This document shows, piece after piece, positions 1 through 9,439 of a stretch of 64,000 nucleotides of DNA. The stretch is from Acinetobacter nosocomialis NIPH 2119 (GTDB taxonomy: Bacteria > Pseudomonadota > Gammaproteobacteria > Pseudomonadales > Moraxellaceae): NCBI RefSeq assembly GCF_000368085.1, contig NZ_KB849239.1:2287749-2351748 (forward strand), read 5' to 3'. A program made the position numbers and the translations under genes. The first letter of the stretch is position 1. Every line of letters begins with the position of its first letter. Under the pieces are notes generated by a model, which ran no database searches, was not told where the DNA came from, and saw nothing but the letters and a program-made list of their open reading frames with translations.

Positions 1-1602
1 TGTATCAGATGAAACTTTTGCATCAGATGAAACTGTTGTTGATGGTGCTGTTGTAGTCGTTGACGGAGTTGAAGCCGAAGACGTACTTGCTGTTGTAGTA
101 GAAGGAGGTTGATATAAAGGATTTGGTTGATTAGCTTCTTTTTTCGCTTTATCAAGTAAGTCAGACAGCAATCTTTCAGCTGGTTGACGACCACCTAAAC
201 CAAATGCAAGTGCGAAAGCCACTGCAACTGCACCTAGAGTTAAGCCAAATGCAAGGTTCACAATCGAATCAGCAATACCCATCGCTTTTAAACCAAGCGC
301 AAGGACTAAACCAATAATTAAGACACGAACCAAACTACCTAACCAACGTGAACTATTATATTCACCGCGTTGCACCACATTTGCCACAACATTGGCAAGC
401 CAGAAACCAATAACCAAAATTACAGCGCCCAATAGAATGTTTGCACCGAAATGGATAAACATTGCAATCAGACCACTAATCTGTTCAAAACCAAGACGGT
501 CAGCAGCTTCTGAAACTGCAAACAGCATCGTAAAGAACACGATTAACCAACCCACAGCGCCAGAAACTTTAGTTTGACCTAAAAAGCGTTGTACATCTAA
601 TTTTGCAGGGATTTCATCAACACCTGTTCCCGCAATCAGTTCGGCAACCAAGCGTCCAACAAAACGAGAAACAATATAAGCAACCAGTAAAATTAATCCG
701 GCAGCAATAATATTTGGAATCGCTTGCAAAATTTCATTGAGCATTGCTGTCGCTGGCTGAGAAATAGTCTCAATACCTAAAGCTTCAAATGCCACAATTA
801 ATGTCGTAATGATAATAATGGCAAAAACAAAAGAACCTAAGAATTTGCCTACATTTGAATTTTTGAAAAGACCGATTTTTTCAGCTTGTGCTTGAACGCC
901 TAAGCTATTGATTAGGCCCTCAACAATACCGCGTACAATTTTTGCCAAGATATAACCAACAAAAACGATAACGCCAGCAATAAAGATATTTGGTAGGAAG
1001 GCGATTGCCTCATTCACCATATTTTGAACAGGAATAAGTAAACCTGTTAATCCTAAGATTGAGAGAACAATAGGAAGGAAAAGTAATAATACAAGCCAGT
1101 AAAGAATTTCACCAATATTCTGGCTAATTCCCCCTACCCCTACTTCACTACTTAACTTGTCATCAAGTTGCGTTCTGGATAGCACATTGGTAATTCCTGC
1201 CCGCACCAGTCGAGCAACGATCCAGCCAATGAAACCCACTACCACGGCAGCAATGATATTTGGAATATAGACGAGTACCTGATTCACCATATTGCTAAAT
1301 GGCCCACTCACTCCACTAATGTTGAGCACATTTAAAGCGGCAACAACAGCAAGAATCAGAATAAACCAGAATATGACTTTGGAGACGAGGCCTTCTATGT
1401 TGGGAGTACGTCCTGTAGCTGAAGATAATTTGGCATTTGTATTTAATTTTTGCAGAAGTTTTTTTACCCCTGCCGCAACTAATAAAGCGATTATCCAGCC
1501 AACCAGTAAGATGACAATTGCAGCTAAAATAGGATGAAACTGATCCCAGTAATACATCGCATCAAACTGAGCGCCGCGAGGCCCATTAAAAAATTCATTC
1601 AT
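1..1602 (-). CDS. Mechanosensitive ion channel (MscS TM-helix repeat family), 3' end off window
   Basis: The minus-strand frame from an ATG at 1602 stays open to the window edge, so 534 codons are visible and the C-terminus is missing. The start MNEFFNGPRGAQFD is preceded by GAGGA. The protein is a series of hydrophobic helices in repeated blocks of the form 'PNIxAAxxxxxxxxIxxRxVR' (near residues 115, 205, 305 and 390), as in bacterial mechanosensitive-channel TM-helix repeat proteins. The last block (LALAFGLGGR, residues about 475-490) resembles the pore-lining helix of the MscS fold. A Thr/Ser/Pro-rich low-complexity tail follows and runs off the edge. By family it would be an inner-membrane protein relieving hypo-osmotic stress. 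The fold assignment is inferred from the repeat pattern. Confidence 0.8.
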   Translation of the reverse strand, partial: MNEFFNGPRGAQFDAMYYWDQFHPILAAIVILLVGWIIALLVAAGVKKLLQKLNTNAKLSSATGRTPNIEGLVSKVIFWFILILAVVAALNVLNISGVSGPFSNMVNQVLVYIPNIIAAVVVGFIGWIVARLVRAGITNVLSRTQLDDKLSSEVGVGGISQNIGEILYWLVLLLFLPIVLSILGLTGLLIPVQNMVNEAIAFLPNIFIAGVIVFVGYILAKIVRGIVEGLINSLGVQAQAEKIGLFKNSNVGKFLGSFVFAIIIITTLIVAFEALGIETISQPATAMLNEILQAIPNIIAAGLILLVAYIVSRFVGRLVAELIAGTGVDEIPAKLDVQRFLGQTKVSGAVGWLIVFFTMLFAVSEAADRLGFEQISGLIAMFIHFGANILLGAVILVIGFWLANVVANVVQRGEYNSSRWLGSLVRVLIIGLVLALGLKAMGIADSIVNLAFGLTLGAVAVAFALAFGLGGRQPAERLLSDLLDKAKKEANQPNPLYQPPSTTTASTSSASTPSTTTTAPSTTVSSDAKVSSDT

Positions 1603-1829
1603 ATTGTTATGTCCTCAATTGTTATGTTCTTTTCAGTGTTATCAATAAATGAAAAACACCAGTTCGTTGTAAAAAATGACGATAAATGCGGTCTATGTCA
1701 CCTTATGTTTTGAATATTTTTCAATCAACATTCTTCTGCATAAATACAACAAATTGATGCAAAAGATTGCAAAAAAAGCCTTCAGGGCACATCCTAAAGG
1801 CTTTCTATAGATATATACTGGTGAGCTTA
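1603..1829. other. Intergenic region
   Basis: It holds the 5' leader of the channel gene and, at its left-gene-facing side, the terminator of the small membrane protein gene at 1830-2057. No other feature was recognised. Confidence 0.5.
1772..1804 (-). terminator. Rho-independent terminator of the 75-aa gene
   Basis: Read on the minus strand, an AAAGCCT...AGGCTTT stem is followed by a run of seven T, just downstream of the gene at 1830-2057. Confidence 0.75.
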
Positions 1830-2057
1830 CTACCCTTTGTAAGTTTTCAAATCAGAATTACCCATCATGACGTGTGGTGTAGTCTCATGTTGAAAAGCCG
1901 CTTCTTGTTTTGGTGATTGGTTATGTTCAGCAACCATATAAACAATAAGCGCAAGAAGAAAAAGCCCTACAATAATTAAAATATAAACTGGCAATCTTCT
2001 TTTTTTTGCAGTCTCTTCAGGACTCGTCACATGAGGTGGTTTTGAAAAATCATGCAT
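1830..2057 (-). CDS. Small single-pass membrane protein, unknown function
   Basis: This 75-aa protein has a charged N-terminus (MHDFSKPPHV, then KKRR), one strongly hydrophobic helix at about residues 24-43 (VYILIIVGLFLLALIVYMVA) and a short polar tail. The topology suggests an inner-membrane anchor with a small periplasmic part. A GGGGAA ribosome-binding site lies upstream (minus strand) and a clear terminator follows. I do not recognise a family. Its own terminator suggests a monocistronic unit. Confidence 0.65.
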   Translation of the reverse strand: MHDFSKPPHVTSPEETAKKRRLPVYILIIVGLFLLALIVYMVAEHNQSPKQEAAFQHETTPHVMMGNSDLKTYKG

Positions 2058-2346
2058 CTTCTTTCCCCTCTTCTATTATCATTAACTTTATATTCATCAT
2101 AACAATTTGATTTGTTGCATTGTGTGAAAAAGCATTATGCGAAGGTGACTAGGTTTGCAAAACTCTACTTTAAAAAAAATATTTTTAGTATAAAATTTAG
2201 CCACTTTATTTTTGACTATATAAAAAATATTCTGACTTTATTCGAATTCTTTTGCGAAGTTGGATTTGTAATACAATATGTTTTAGCGCTTACTTTTTAT
2301 AAAATAGGCTATAATAAGCCCCCTTGTTTTAAAGCTACTCAATTTT

Positions 2347-2769
2347 ATGATGTATCGTCAGCAAAGCGTAACTCTTGATCTCGACACTGACGTCACACAT
2401 CAATGTTATTTGCATCAGACAAGAGATGACCATCTCATTGGTATTATTGAATTTAATAAGCCAAGCTATGAGCTCAAATGGGGTGATCTTGAGTATTTCC
2501 GTCGCCGTACCGAAGAGTTCTCGGTCATGCCATTCCCTGAATGTGTTAATGCGATGATTGTTGATATTCGTAATATCAATGTATTTCTGGACAACGAAGT
2601 GCCTATTTTACCATGGCGTTTACTTGAAGAAGACTGCCCTGTTCGTTTGGTTGTTCCTCAAGATCGTCTAGAATATTATGCGGGCCTGTTTGAGCCAACT
2701 TGGCTTTCAACAGATGTAGACAGTGCAATTTCAGAAATTCGTGAATTTATGGATATGTTTGTCCATTAA
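2347..2769 (+). CDS. Conserved hypothetical protein (140 aa)
   Basis: This acidic soluble protein has no signal peptide or membrane segment. Two adjacent ATGs (2347 and 2350) compete as the start and neither has a strong ribosome-binding site. It has the length and normal composition of a core Acinetobacter gene, with the features ELKWGDLEYFRRR near the middle and a Trp-containing EPTWLSTDVDSA segment near the end. I see no catalytic motif. Upstream, 2058-2346 is AT-rich and probably holds its promoter. It converges on the fpr gene. Confidence 0.6.
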   Translation: MMYRQQSVTLDLDTDVTHQCYLHQTRDDHLIGIIEFNKPSYELKWGDLEYFRRRTEEFSVMPFPECVNAMIVDIRNINVFLDNEVPILPWRLLEEDCPVRLVVPQDRLEYYAGLFEPTWLSTDVDSAISEIREFMDMFVH

Positions 2770-2816
2770 TAAACATATCCATAAAAATTCTCTTAAAATA
2801 TTTTTACTTTCGGTTT

Positions 2817-3578
2817 TTACCAATAATTCTCTACTGCAATATTTCCCTCACCACGACGATTCATCGTCAAACCGCGGCGTTTTAAAGCCTCTTTGGTATC
2901 GTCAACCATTTGTGGGTTTCCGCATAGCATGACATGACTGGTTGCTGAATTAAGTTCCAGACTTGCTGCTTTTTCTAACTCACCATTTTCAATTAATATC
3001 GGTAAACGTTCATGCAACGGCGCAGATGGATCTCGGGTAATAATTGGAATAAATTTAAAACCTACATGTCCTTCGCCAAAAGTTTCGGCAATCTCTTGAA
3101 TACGGTCAACATAAGCCAATTCATCTGCTGTACGTACACTGTAGACCAAATTAATCTTTTGATAATTAGACCAAGTTTCAAAGTCTTGTAGCATTGACAA
3201 AAATGGAGCCAAGCCAGTACCTGTTGCCAATAACCATAAATCATGCGGTAAAGGTTGCTGATAACGCGCCAAAGTCAGATAGCCATATGGAATTTTTTCT
3301 AAATATAGCTCATCACCGACTTTCAAATGCTGTAGATTCGAGGTGAAGGCACCGTCTGGTACAACAATTGAGAAGAACTCTAGCGTTTCATCAAATGGAG
3401 AAGACACCACCGAATAAGCACGAACAACCAGTTCCTCCCCCACCTTTAAACCTATACGCGCAAACTGACCTGCGGTAAATTTAAAATGTGAAGGGCGAGT
3501 CATGGTAAAGCTGAAAAGTGTTGGGGTCCAACGATGAACAGATAAAACTTTTTCTACGCTAAATTTTTCAATTGACAT
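2817..3578 (-). CDS. fpr: Ferredoxin--NADP+ reductase
   Basis: This 253-aa FAD/NADP(H) oxidoreductase moves electrons between NADPH and ferredoxin or flavodoxin and has the usual length for the bacterial FPR subfamily. The FAD-binding signature RAYSV is at residues 53-57 and the pyridine-nucleotide-binding GTGLAPF is near residue 118. CGNPQMVD near residue 220 and the C-terminal ENYW, with its terminal aromatic residue, fit the family. It is divergent from a LysR regulator, an arrangement known from Pseudomonas fprA/finR. Oxidative-stress control by that neighbour is therefore likely but inferred. Confidence 0.9.
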   Translation of the reverse strand: MSIEKFSVEKVLSVHRWTPTLFSFTMTRPSHFKFTAGQFARIGLKVGEELVVRAYSVVSSPFDETLEFFSIVVPDGAFTSNLQHLKVGDELYLEKIPYGYLTLARYQQPLPHDLWLLATGTGLAPFLSMLQDFETWSNYQKINLVYSVRTADELAYVDRIQEIAETFGEGHVGFKFIPIITRDPSAPLHERLPILIENGELEKAASLELNSATSHVMLCGNPQMVDDTKEALKRRGLTMNRRGEGNIAVENYW

Positions 3579-3663
3579 GATTTCAACGTGGCATGAAATA
3601 GTGCGCTCATGTTAGCATGACAGCCGAAATAATGAATACTTTTAAACGTTAAGGCTTTTAAAC

Positions 3664-4551
3664 ATGCGGATGACATTACGCCAGTTGGCTGTTTTTGTAG
3701 CAGTCGCCCAAGAAGGAACCGTTACTAAAGCCAGTGATGCGGTCAGACTGACGCAAAGTGCAGCAAGTATGGCTTTAGCTGATTTAGAAGACGGCTTAGG
3801 TGCTCCTTTGTTTGATCGTTTAGGGAAGCGCTTACAACTAAATGATCTTGGACGTTTTTTACTTCCACAAGCATTAGAGATATTAGGGCGCTGTGAAGCT
3901 TTTGAACAAGCTGCAAAAGGTGAGTTACAAAGCATTGACCTTCGTATTGGGGCGACCTTAACTATCAGTGACTATTTAATGCCTGATTTAATGGCTAACT
4001 TTTTACAGCGTCATCCGCAAGCACATTTACAACTTCAAGTAGGTAACACACGCCAAATGATTGAAGCTGTGAATCAGTTCCAATTAGATTTAGCTTTAAT
4101 TGAAGGTTCTTGTCACTTACCTCAACTCCAATGTATTCATTGGCGCGATGATGAATTAGCAGTGTGCTGTTCACCAGATCATCCTTTAACACGTTTAAAT
4201 CGCCCACTTACGCCTCAAGATTTTCATGACATAGAATGGATATTACGTGAGGAAGGTTCTGGTACTCGAGAAGTCTTTGATAATGCTATTTTGCAAGATC
4301 TACCCGATGCCAACATTCGCTTAACGCTTGGTCACAATGAAGCAATCTTAAAAATAGTGGCAGGTGGTTTAGGAATGTCTTGTATTTCTAGATTAGCAAT
4401 TGAACCTTTAAGTGAAAAAGGTCAGCTCGTCATTTTAGATACACCATTTTGGCAACTGACTCGTCCGCTTTATATGCTGGTGCATCGCCAAAAATATCAA
4501 GGTCCGGGCCTTAAAGCATTTTTAAAATTCTGCGATGAAGATCAGGCTTAA
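3664..4551 (+). CDS. LysR-family transcriptional regulator, FinR-like
   Basis: This 295-aa protein has an N-terminal winged HTH (TLRQLAVFVAVAQEGTVTKA, then SQ-type AASMALADLE) and a C-terminal periplasmic-binding-like effector domain. Start codons at 3664 and 3670 are possible. The first sits 10 nt from TAAGG and is preferred. It is divergent from fpr with an 85-bp gap, which must contain both promoters. By analogy with Pseudomonas FinR, which activates fprA under superoxide, it probably controls the reductase. The effector is not evident from sequence. A terminator overlaps its stop codon. Confidence 0.85.
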   Translation: MRMTLRQLAVFVAVAQEGTVTKASDAVRLTQSAASMALADLEDGLGAPLFDRLGKRLQLNDLGRFLLPQALEILGRCEAFEQAAKGELQSIDLRIGATLTISDYLMPDLMANFLQRHPQAHLQLQVGNTRQMIEAVNQFQLDLALIEGSCHLPQLQCIHWRDDELAVCCSPDHPLTRLNRPLTPQDFHDIEWILREEGSGTREVFDNAILQDLPDANIRLTLGHNEAILKIVAGGLGMSCISRLAIEPLSEKGQLVILDTPFWQLTRPLYMLVHRQKYQGPGLKAFLKFCDEDQA

Positions 4552-4563
4552 AGCCTGATTTTC
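4541..4563 (+). terminator. Terminator of the LysR gene
   Basis: ATCAGGC/GCCTGAT form a stem around the stop codon and TTTT follows. Confidence 0.6.
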
Positions 4564-5039
4564 TAATGCCATCGTGAGTCATTTTCACACGGCTCACCGT
4601 CATGATCACCATCCATTTTAGTGTTCGGACAATTTCTTACAAACCAACGTGCTTCTTCTAAAGAATGCATTTGCGAACAATACTCACGCCCATCACAATG
4701 AAAAACTGATGTTTCATCATTTACTCGTTCCGGGGCTGGAGCTGTTTGAGAAGCAACTGTTTGAGGAGTAAATGCTAAAGCCTTTTTCGTTTTCTCAGAT
4801 AGTTGAATATCCGGCAATTTACCCAAAGCTGCGCGCTGTTCCTTAATAATCTGCTTCTGCTGCTGTATTAATAATTGCACTTTCTCATGTGATGCACGTT
4901 GTTGAGCCTCCTGACGATAGTGCAATACCATAAAACTCACACACGCAACAATGACTAAGACCATAACGGTAAATATACTGATGTATTCACTTGAACTCAG
5001 CTTGAATTTGCTGCGTTTGATTTTTCCCCGTTGATTCAT
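4563..5039 (-). CDS. Membrane-anchored excalibur-domain-like protein
   Basis: In this 158-aa protein a basic N-terminus is followed by one membrane helix at about residues 18-40 (YISIFTVMVLVIVACVSFMV). A Gln/Lys-rich probable coiled coil follows (about 42-72). The C-terminal module contains FHCDGREYCSQM and ends with DGDHDGEPCE. The last motif is the calcium-binding Dx(D)xDGxxCE loop of the excalibur domain, with paired cysteines. GGGGAA just upstream fits the ATG. The C-terminal domain is expected on the periplasmic side. The cellular role is not known. Confidence 0.75.
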   Translation of the reverse strand: MNQRGKIKRSKFKLSSSEYISIFTVMVLVIVACVSFMVLHYRQEAQQRASHEKVQLLIQQQKQIIKEQRAALGKLPDIQLSEKTKKALAFTPQTVASQTAPAPERVNDETSVFHCDGREYCSQMHSLEEARWFVRNCPNTKMDGDHDGEPCENDSRWH

Positions 5040-5193
5040 ATTTCCCCTTTTTTTAATTTTATTATTCGTTTTAAGAAAATTAAGGGAAACTTATATCTCC
5101 CTTAATGCTAAATCTCTTAATTTTTTAAACATCAACCAAAGTAATTGCTTAATACATTATTTAAGTAATTTTAATGCATAAGACTTAGTTCAC

Positions 5194-5487
5194 CTAGCGT
5201 CGGAAATTTGACAATAACTCACTGGTAATCGCTTTATTGTGTTCCGAAATTTTATTTTTTTTAGTTTTTGCAGGGTTTGGGTCCACACGCTCAATTTTGA
5301 TCGCTTTAAATTTCCCCTGATTATCCGCTGCAAGAAATCTTACTTTTTCATTTCTTTTTGGCTCACCTTCTGATGCAGGGAAATCAGAAATATGAAAGAA
5401 AATATCTCCTTCAGTGGTTGAAATAAAACCAAATCCCTTATCGGCGTTATATTGTTTTACTCTTCCAACATAAAACTCTTGCTTCAT
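5194..5487 (-). CDS. Cold-shock-domain protein
   Basis: The protein is 97 aa from the ATG at 5487, chosen because AGGGGAAAGATC precedes it. An upstream in-frame ATG at 5511 is less likely. The cold-shock fold is clear from the RNP1-like KGFGFI and RNP2-like DIFFHIS motifs within the first 45 residues. A basic Lys-rich tail follows (about residues 65-97). Proteins of this type bind single-stranded nucleic acid and act as RNA chaperones. The tail makes it longer than a classic 67-70-aa Csp. Confidence 0.85.
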   Translation of the reverse strand: MKQEFYVGRVKQYNADKGFGFISTTEGDIFFHISDFPASEGEPKRNEKVRFLAADNQGKFKAIKIERVDPNPAKTKKNKISEHNKAITSELLSNFRR

Positions 5488-5529
5488 GATCTTTCCCCTA
5501 TTTTTTCCCATCCAATCGTTGCGGTAAAT

Positions 5530-5590
5530 AAAAAGAGACTTTCAATTCCGCTCTTAAAAAAATATACGGTTTGATGAAGTCTCTTTTTAT
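5530..5590 (-). terminator. Probable terminator after upp
   Basis: AAAAAGAGACT pairs with AGTCTCTTTTT across a long loop between upp and the cold-shock gene. The long loop makes this weaker than the other terminators. Confidence 0.4.
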
Positions 5591-5604
5591 TGCTATGTCA
5601 AAAA

Positions 5605-6240
5605 TTAATCTTTTTGAACACTACCAAAAATCTTGTCGCCAGCATCGCCTAAACCAGGAACAATATAACCATGTTCATTTAAGCCATCATCAATAGATGC
5701 AGTATAAAGCTGAATATCGGGATGTGCTGCTTCTACTTTTGCAATTCCTTCAGGAGCTGCAACTAACACCATAACACGAATATCTTTACAACCACTTGCC
5801 TTTAGCACATCAATGGCAGCAACTAAAGAATTACCCGTTGCTAACATTGGGTCAATAATCATCGCAATACGGTTCGCCACATCTGGAACTAACTTTTTAT
5901 AGTAAGTACGTACTTCTAACGTAGCCTCATCACGTTCAAGACCTAACACACTGACTTTGGCACTTGGAATCAGGTTAAGTACGCCATCAAGCATACCAAT
6001 ACCTGCACGTAGAATTGGTACAATCGTTATTTTTTTACCAGCAATACGCTGAGTAGTAACATTGCCAGCCCAACCTTCAATCTCACAATCCACAACTGGT
6101 AAATCTTTGGTTGCTTCATATGTCAATAACATAGTCACTTCTTGAGCAAGCTCACGGAAATTCTTAGTACTGATGTCAGCACGACGTAATAAACCTAATT
6201 TATGACGAATAAGTGGGTGACGAATTTCTTGAATGGCCAC
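5605..6240 (-). CDS. upp: Uracil phosphoribosyltransferase
   Basis: This enzyme converts uracil and PRPP to UMP in pyrimidine salvage. The 211-aa length is typical. The PRPP-binding loop DPMLATGNS lies near residue 133. The C-terminal uracil-binding region [12 protein letters not shown] is intact near residues 190-203. It lies downstream of the nuo operon on the same strand but is separated from it by a strong terminator, so it is probably transcribed alone. Confidence 0.95.
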   Translation of the reverse strand: MAIQEIRHPLIRHKLGLLRRADISTKNFRELAQEVTMLLTYEATKDLPVVDCEIEGWAGNVTTQRIAGKKITIVPILRAGIGMLDGVLNLIPSAKVSVLGLERDEATLEVRTYYKKLVPDVANRIAMIIDPMLATGNSLVAAIDVLKASGCKDIRVMVLVAAPEGIAKVEAAHPDIQLYTASIDDGLNEHGYIVPGLGDAGDKIFGSVQKD

Positions 6241-6294
6241 AGATGTTACCTAAAAATATAAAAACGTATTTATTATAATCTTTTTTTAACTATC

Positions 6295-6331
6295 AATAAA
6301 AAAAAGCCTCCATATTTGGAGGCTTTTTTGT
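6295..6331 (-). terminator. Strong terminator at the end of the nuo operon
   Basis: AAGCCTCCA and TGGAGGCTT form a GC-rich stem flanked by A and T tracts, so it can work in both directions. It closes the nuo operon before upp. Confidence 0.85.
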
Positions 6332-6340
6332 ACACAAGAA

Positions 6341-7837
6341 TTATTGCTGTTGTGAAAGCATGAAATGTAATGGAGATAAAATTTCTGCTTTTAACGCCAA
6401 ATTAATCATTGGATCTGGATATACACCCAAAATAATTACTAATGCAGCAGCAGCCAACACCATTAAACCACCCACTTTTTGTCCCCAATGTGCATCAGCA
6501 TCAATACGAGGAGTTTCAGGTGGAGTCATATACATAACAACCATCACACGTAAGTAGTAATACAAACCAATACCACTACCTACAATAATCATTGCAGCTA
6601 AGAACCAGTGTTGAGTCGTTACAGCAGCCATAACAACCAAGAACTTACCAATGAAGCCCGCTGTTAATGGAATACCAGCCAAAGATAACATCATGACTGT
6701 TAATGTTGCTGTAAGTACTGGACGACGCCAGAACAAACCACGGTAGTCTGCAAGGCTTTGAGCTTCATCTACATTGTTATATGGGCTAGACATTAACGCT
6801 ACTGCACCAAAGGCACCAATAGTTGTTAAGACATAAGTCACCACATACACAGTTACGCTACCTAAGCTTGCATATGTCATGCTGATTAAAGCAATTAACA
6901 AATAACCAAAGTGAGCAATAGATGAATAACCCAAAATACGTTTTAAGTTCACTTGACGAACAGCGAGCAAGTTACCGACTAAAATTGACAATACAGCGAT
7001 GATTGTCAAAACAGTCACTAGCGAGTTCACCATGATTGCGCCAGAAGCAAGCAAATAACGTACGAACAAACCAATTGTTGCAACTTTAGCAGCAGTCGCT
7101 AAGAAAGTTGCCATTGGAGCTGGAGCGCCTGCATATACATCTGGTGTCCATTTGTGGAACGGTGCAAGCGATAATTTGAATGCAACAGCAAAGATAATGA
7201 GTGCTAAACCTAATAACACCATTGGCTGTTTGATTGCACCAAATAAAGCTTGAACAGAATCATAGAATGAAAGCGAACCAGTATAAGCGTAGATATACGC
7301 CATACCCATCAACAACATTGCAGAAGCTGTTGCAGAAAGCACAAGGTACTTAATGCCCGCTTCAAGCGATTGACTACGTTGATATGTATAAGCAAGTAAG
7401 CCATATACAGGAATCGACATTAACTCAAGGCTAATGAAGAAAGATGCATAGTGAGAACTTGCAACCATCAACATTGCACCAGCTACAGAAGCAAGTAACA
7501 GAAGATAGAGTTCTTCGCGGTTGTCTTTATAAGTCTCGATATAAGCATGAGACAAAGTACAACAAGCCAATGATGCAACTAGAATCATGAACTGATAGAA
7601 CAAAGTAAATGGATCAACCATAAACATGCCCATCACATTTGCCGGTACAAATTTACCGCCAAATAGTTCTAGCAAGATATAAAGTGCAGCAAGGTTTAAA
7701 CCGACAACAGAAGTTGTTGCGATTAAATTATGGTTACGTTTTATTGAAATTAACAACATGACGACGACTGTTGTCAAAGCAACAATCATCACCGGTGCTA
7801 AAGGCATAAGCGTAGAGAATGATACTGTGAAGTTCAT
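6341..7837 (-). CDS. nuoN: NADH-quinone oxidoreductase subunit N
   Basis: This is one of the three antiporter-like proton-pumping membrane subunits of respiratory complex I. The 498-aa protein is almost entirely hydrophobic, with about 14 membrane helices. The conserved core FAVAFKLSLAPFHKWTPDVYAGAP contains the lysine and histidine of the Mrp/Nuo pumping channel. It is the last gene of the operon, 2 nt after nuoM, and is followed by the terminator at 6295. Confidence 0.96.
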   Translation of the reverse strand: MNFTVSFSTLMPLAPVMIVALTTVVVMLLISIKRNHNLIATTSVVGLNLAALYILLELFGGKFVPANVMGMFMVDPFTLFYQFMILVASLACCTLSHAYIETYKDNREELYLLLLASVAGAMLMVASSHYASFFISLELMSIPVYGLLAYTYQRSQSLEAGIKYLVLSATASAMLLMGMAYIYAYTGSLSFYDSVQALFGAIKQPMVLLGLALIIFAVAFKLSLAPFHKWTPDVYAGAPAPMATFLATAAKVATIGLFVRYLLASGAIMVNSLVTVLTIIAVLSILVGNLLAVRQVNLKRILGYSSIAHFGYLLIALISMTYASLGSVTVYVVTYVLTTIGAFGAVALMSSPYNNVDEAQSLADYRGLFWRRPVLTATLTVMMLSLAGIPLTAGFIGKFLVVMAAVTTQHWFLAAMIIVGSGIGLYYYLRVMVVMYMTPPETPRIDADAHWGQKVGGLMVLAAAALVIILGVYPDPMINLALKAEILSPLHFMLSQQQ

Positions 7838-7839
7838 GA

Positions 7840-9438
7840 TTATTGGATCTCCACATGGTCAAGTTGAGTAGCTGTTTGCTGAACAGTTTCAACGACTTCT
7901 TGTACTGGCACATAACTATTGACCAACCACTGCATACTTGAATGAGATACATCCAAGAATGTTTGCGGGAAGATACCAAGCCAAACGAGACCAATCGCAC
8001 AAATCATCAAAATAACAACTTCACGAGCAGATAAGTCTTTTAATGGACTAGTGTAGTGTTGCTTTTGTTCAGGGTTTGGCTCACCAAATAAAGCACGGTG
8101 AATCAAGATCAAGCCATATAAACCTGCAAATACAAGGCTGATAGAAGCAAGAATCGTGAAGGCAGGATATTTATTGAATGAACCCATCAAAATCAGGAAT
8201 TCACCAATAAAGTTACCTAAACCTGGCACACCAACAAGAGCAGCTACGAAGAACATTAAGAAGAATGGTAAGTATTGGAGTTGACCACGAAGACCACCCA
8301 TCAAACGCAAATCACGTGTATGCAAGCGCTCGTAGATTTGACCAGACATAATGAACAATGCAGCAGATGACAAACCATGTGCCAACATCATGATCATTAA
8401 ACCTTGGAAGGTCAAAATATTACCTGCATAGATTGCAAGTAAAATGAAGCCCATGTGTGAAATCGACGTATACGCAAGTAAACGCTTCATGTCAGTTTGC
8501 TGGTAAGCACACCAAGCGCCGTAGAAAATACCAATCAAACCGAAAATAATCGCGATATCTGCAAACTGTGCAGAAGCTGCCGGGAAGAATGGAATTACAA
8601 AACGGAGCAAACCGTACGCTGCAGTCTTAATCAAGATACCAGCCAAGTCTACAGAACCCGCTGTAGGAGCTTGAGCATGCGCATCTGGTAACCAGCCATG
8701 CAATGGGAAAACTGGTAACTTCACTGCAAAACCGATAAAGAAGCAGATCATGAAACCATACGCGAAGCCAGCAGGTAAACGATTCGCTACAGCTAATAAA
8801 TAGTTGTAATCAAAACCGATCATACCAGTCATCATGTAGCCATAGACCACAAGGCCAAGGATACCGATTAACATCACTAAACCAGCGATTTGTGTATATA
8901 AGAAGAACTTAGTTGCAGCGTAAACACGTGAACGGCCGTTTGAACCCTTATGACCCCATAACGCAATCAAGAAGTAGATTGGTACAAGCATCATCTCCCA
9001 GAAGAAGAAGAATAGGAACAAATCAATTGCCAAGAACACGCCAATAACGCCACCTAAACTCCATAATAAGTTTAAGTGGAAGAAACCAACATTCTTTTGA
9101 ATCTCGCCCCATGAACAACCAACAGCAAGTACACCCAGTAAAGCTGTTAACAACACCATGAGTAAAGACAAACCATCTACAGCTAAGTGAATGCCAATAC
9201 CGAGAGACTTAATCCAAGGTAAATAGAACTCAGCTGACCAAGTTGGGACTTTTGAGCCCAACTCGTAGCTATAAGTACCATTTTGCCAAAGTGCAAGACC
9301 TAAGCCCAAGGTAATGAGCATACCAATTAAGGCAATCCAGCGTGGCAAAGTTTTGTCGAGTTTATCGACTAACCAACAAGTAAAACCTGCAATGAACGGA
9401 ACAAGGATCAGCGCGGGTAAAATTAAATTGTTTTCCAT
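7840..9438 (-). CDS. nuoM: NADH-quinone oxidoreductase subunit M
   Basis: This 532-aa antiporter-like proton-pumping subunit sits in the membrane arm of complex I. The family core GFAVKLPVFPLHGWLPDAHAQAPT and the early FFFWEMMLVPIYFLIALWG segment, with its conserved glutamate, are present. It lies immediately between nuoL and nuoN with no room for separate promoters, which fits co-translation. Confidence 0.96.
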   Translation of the reverse strand: MENNLILPALILVPFIAGFTCWLVDKLDKTLPRWIALIGMLITLGLGLALWQNGTYSYELGSKVPTWSAEFYLPWIKSLGIGIHLAVDGLSLLMVLLTALLGVLAVGCSWGEIQKNVGFFHLNLLWSLGGVIGVFLAIDLFLFFFFWEMMLVPIYFLIALWGHKGSNGRSRVYAATKFFLYTQIAGLVMLIGILGLVVYGYMMTGMIGFDYNYLLAVANRLPAGFAYGFMICFFIGFAVKLPVFPLHGWLPDAHAQAPTAGSVDLAGILIKTAAYGLLRFVIPFFPAASAQFADIAIIFGLIGIFYGAWCAYQQTDMKRLLAYTSISHMGFILLAIYAGNILTFQGLMIMMLAHGLSSAALFIMSGQIYERLHTRDLRLMGGLRGQLQYLPFFLMFFVAALVGVPGLGNFIGEFLILMGSFNKYPAFTILASISLVFAGLYGLILIHRALFGEPNPEQKQHYTSPLKDLSAREVVILMICAIGLVWLGIFPQTFLDVSHSSMQWLVNSYVPVQEVVETVQQTATQLDHVEIQ

Positions 9439-9439
9439 T

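Noticed and set aside
2112-2378. 88-codon reading frame
   Set aside because: It overlaps the better-supported 140-aa gene and its AT-rich promoter, and has low-complexity Phe/Lys content.
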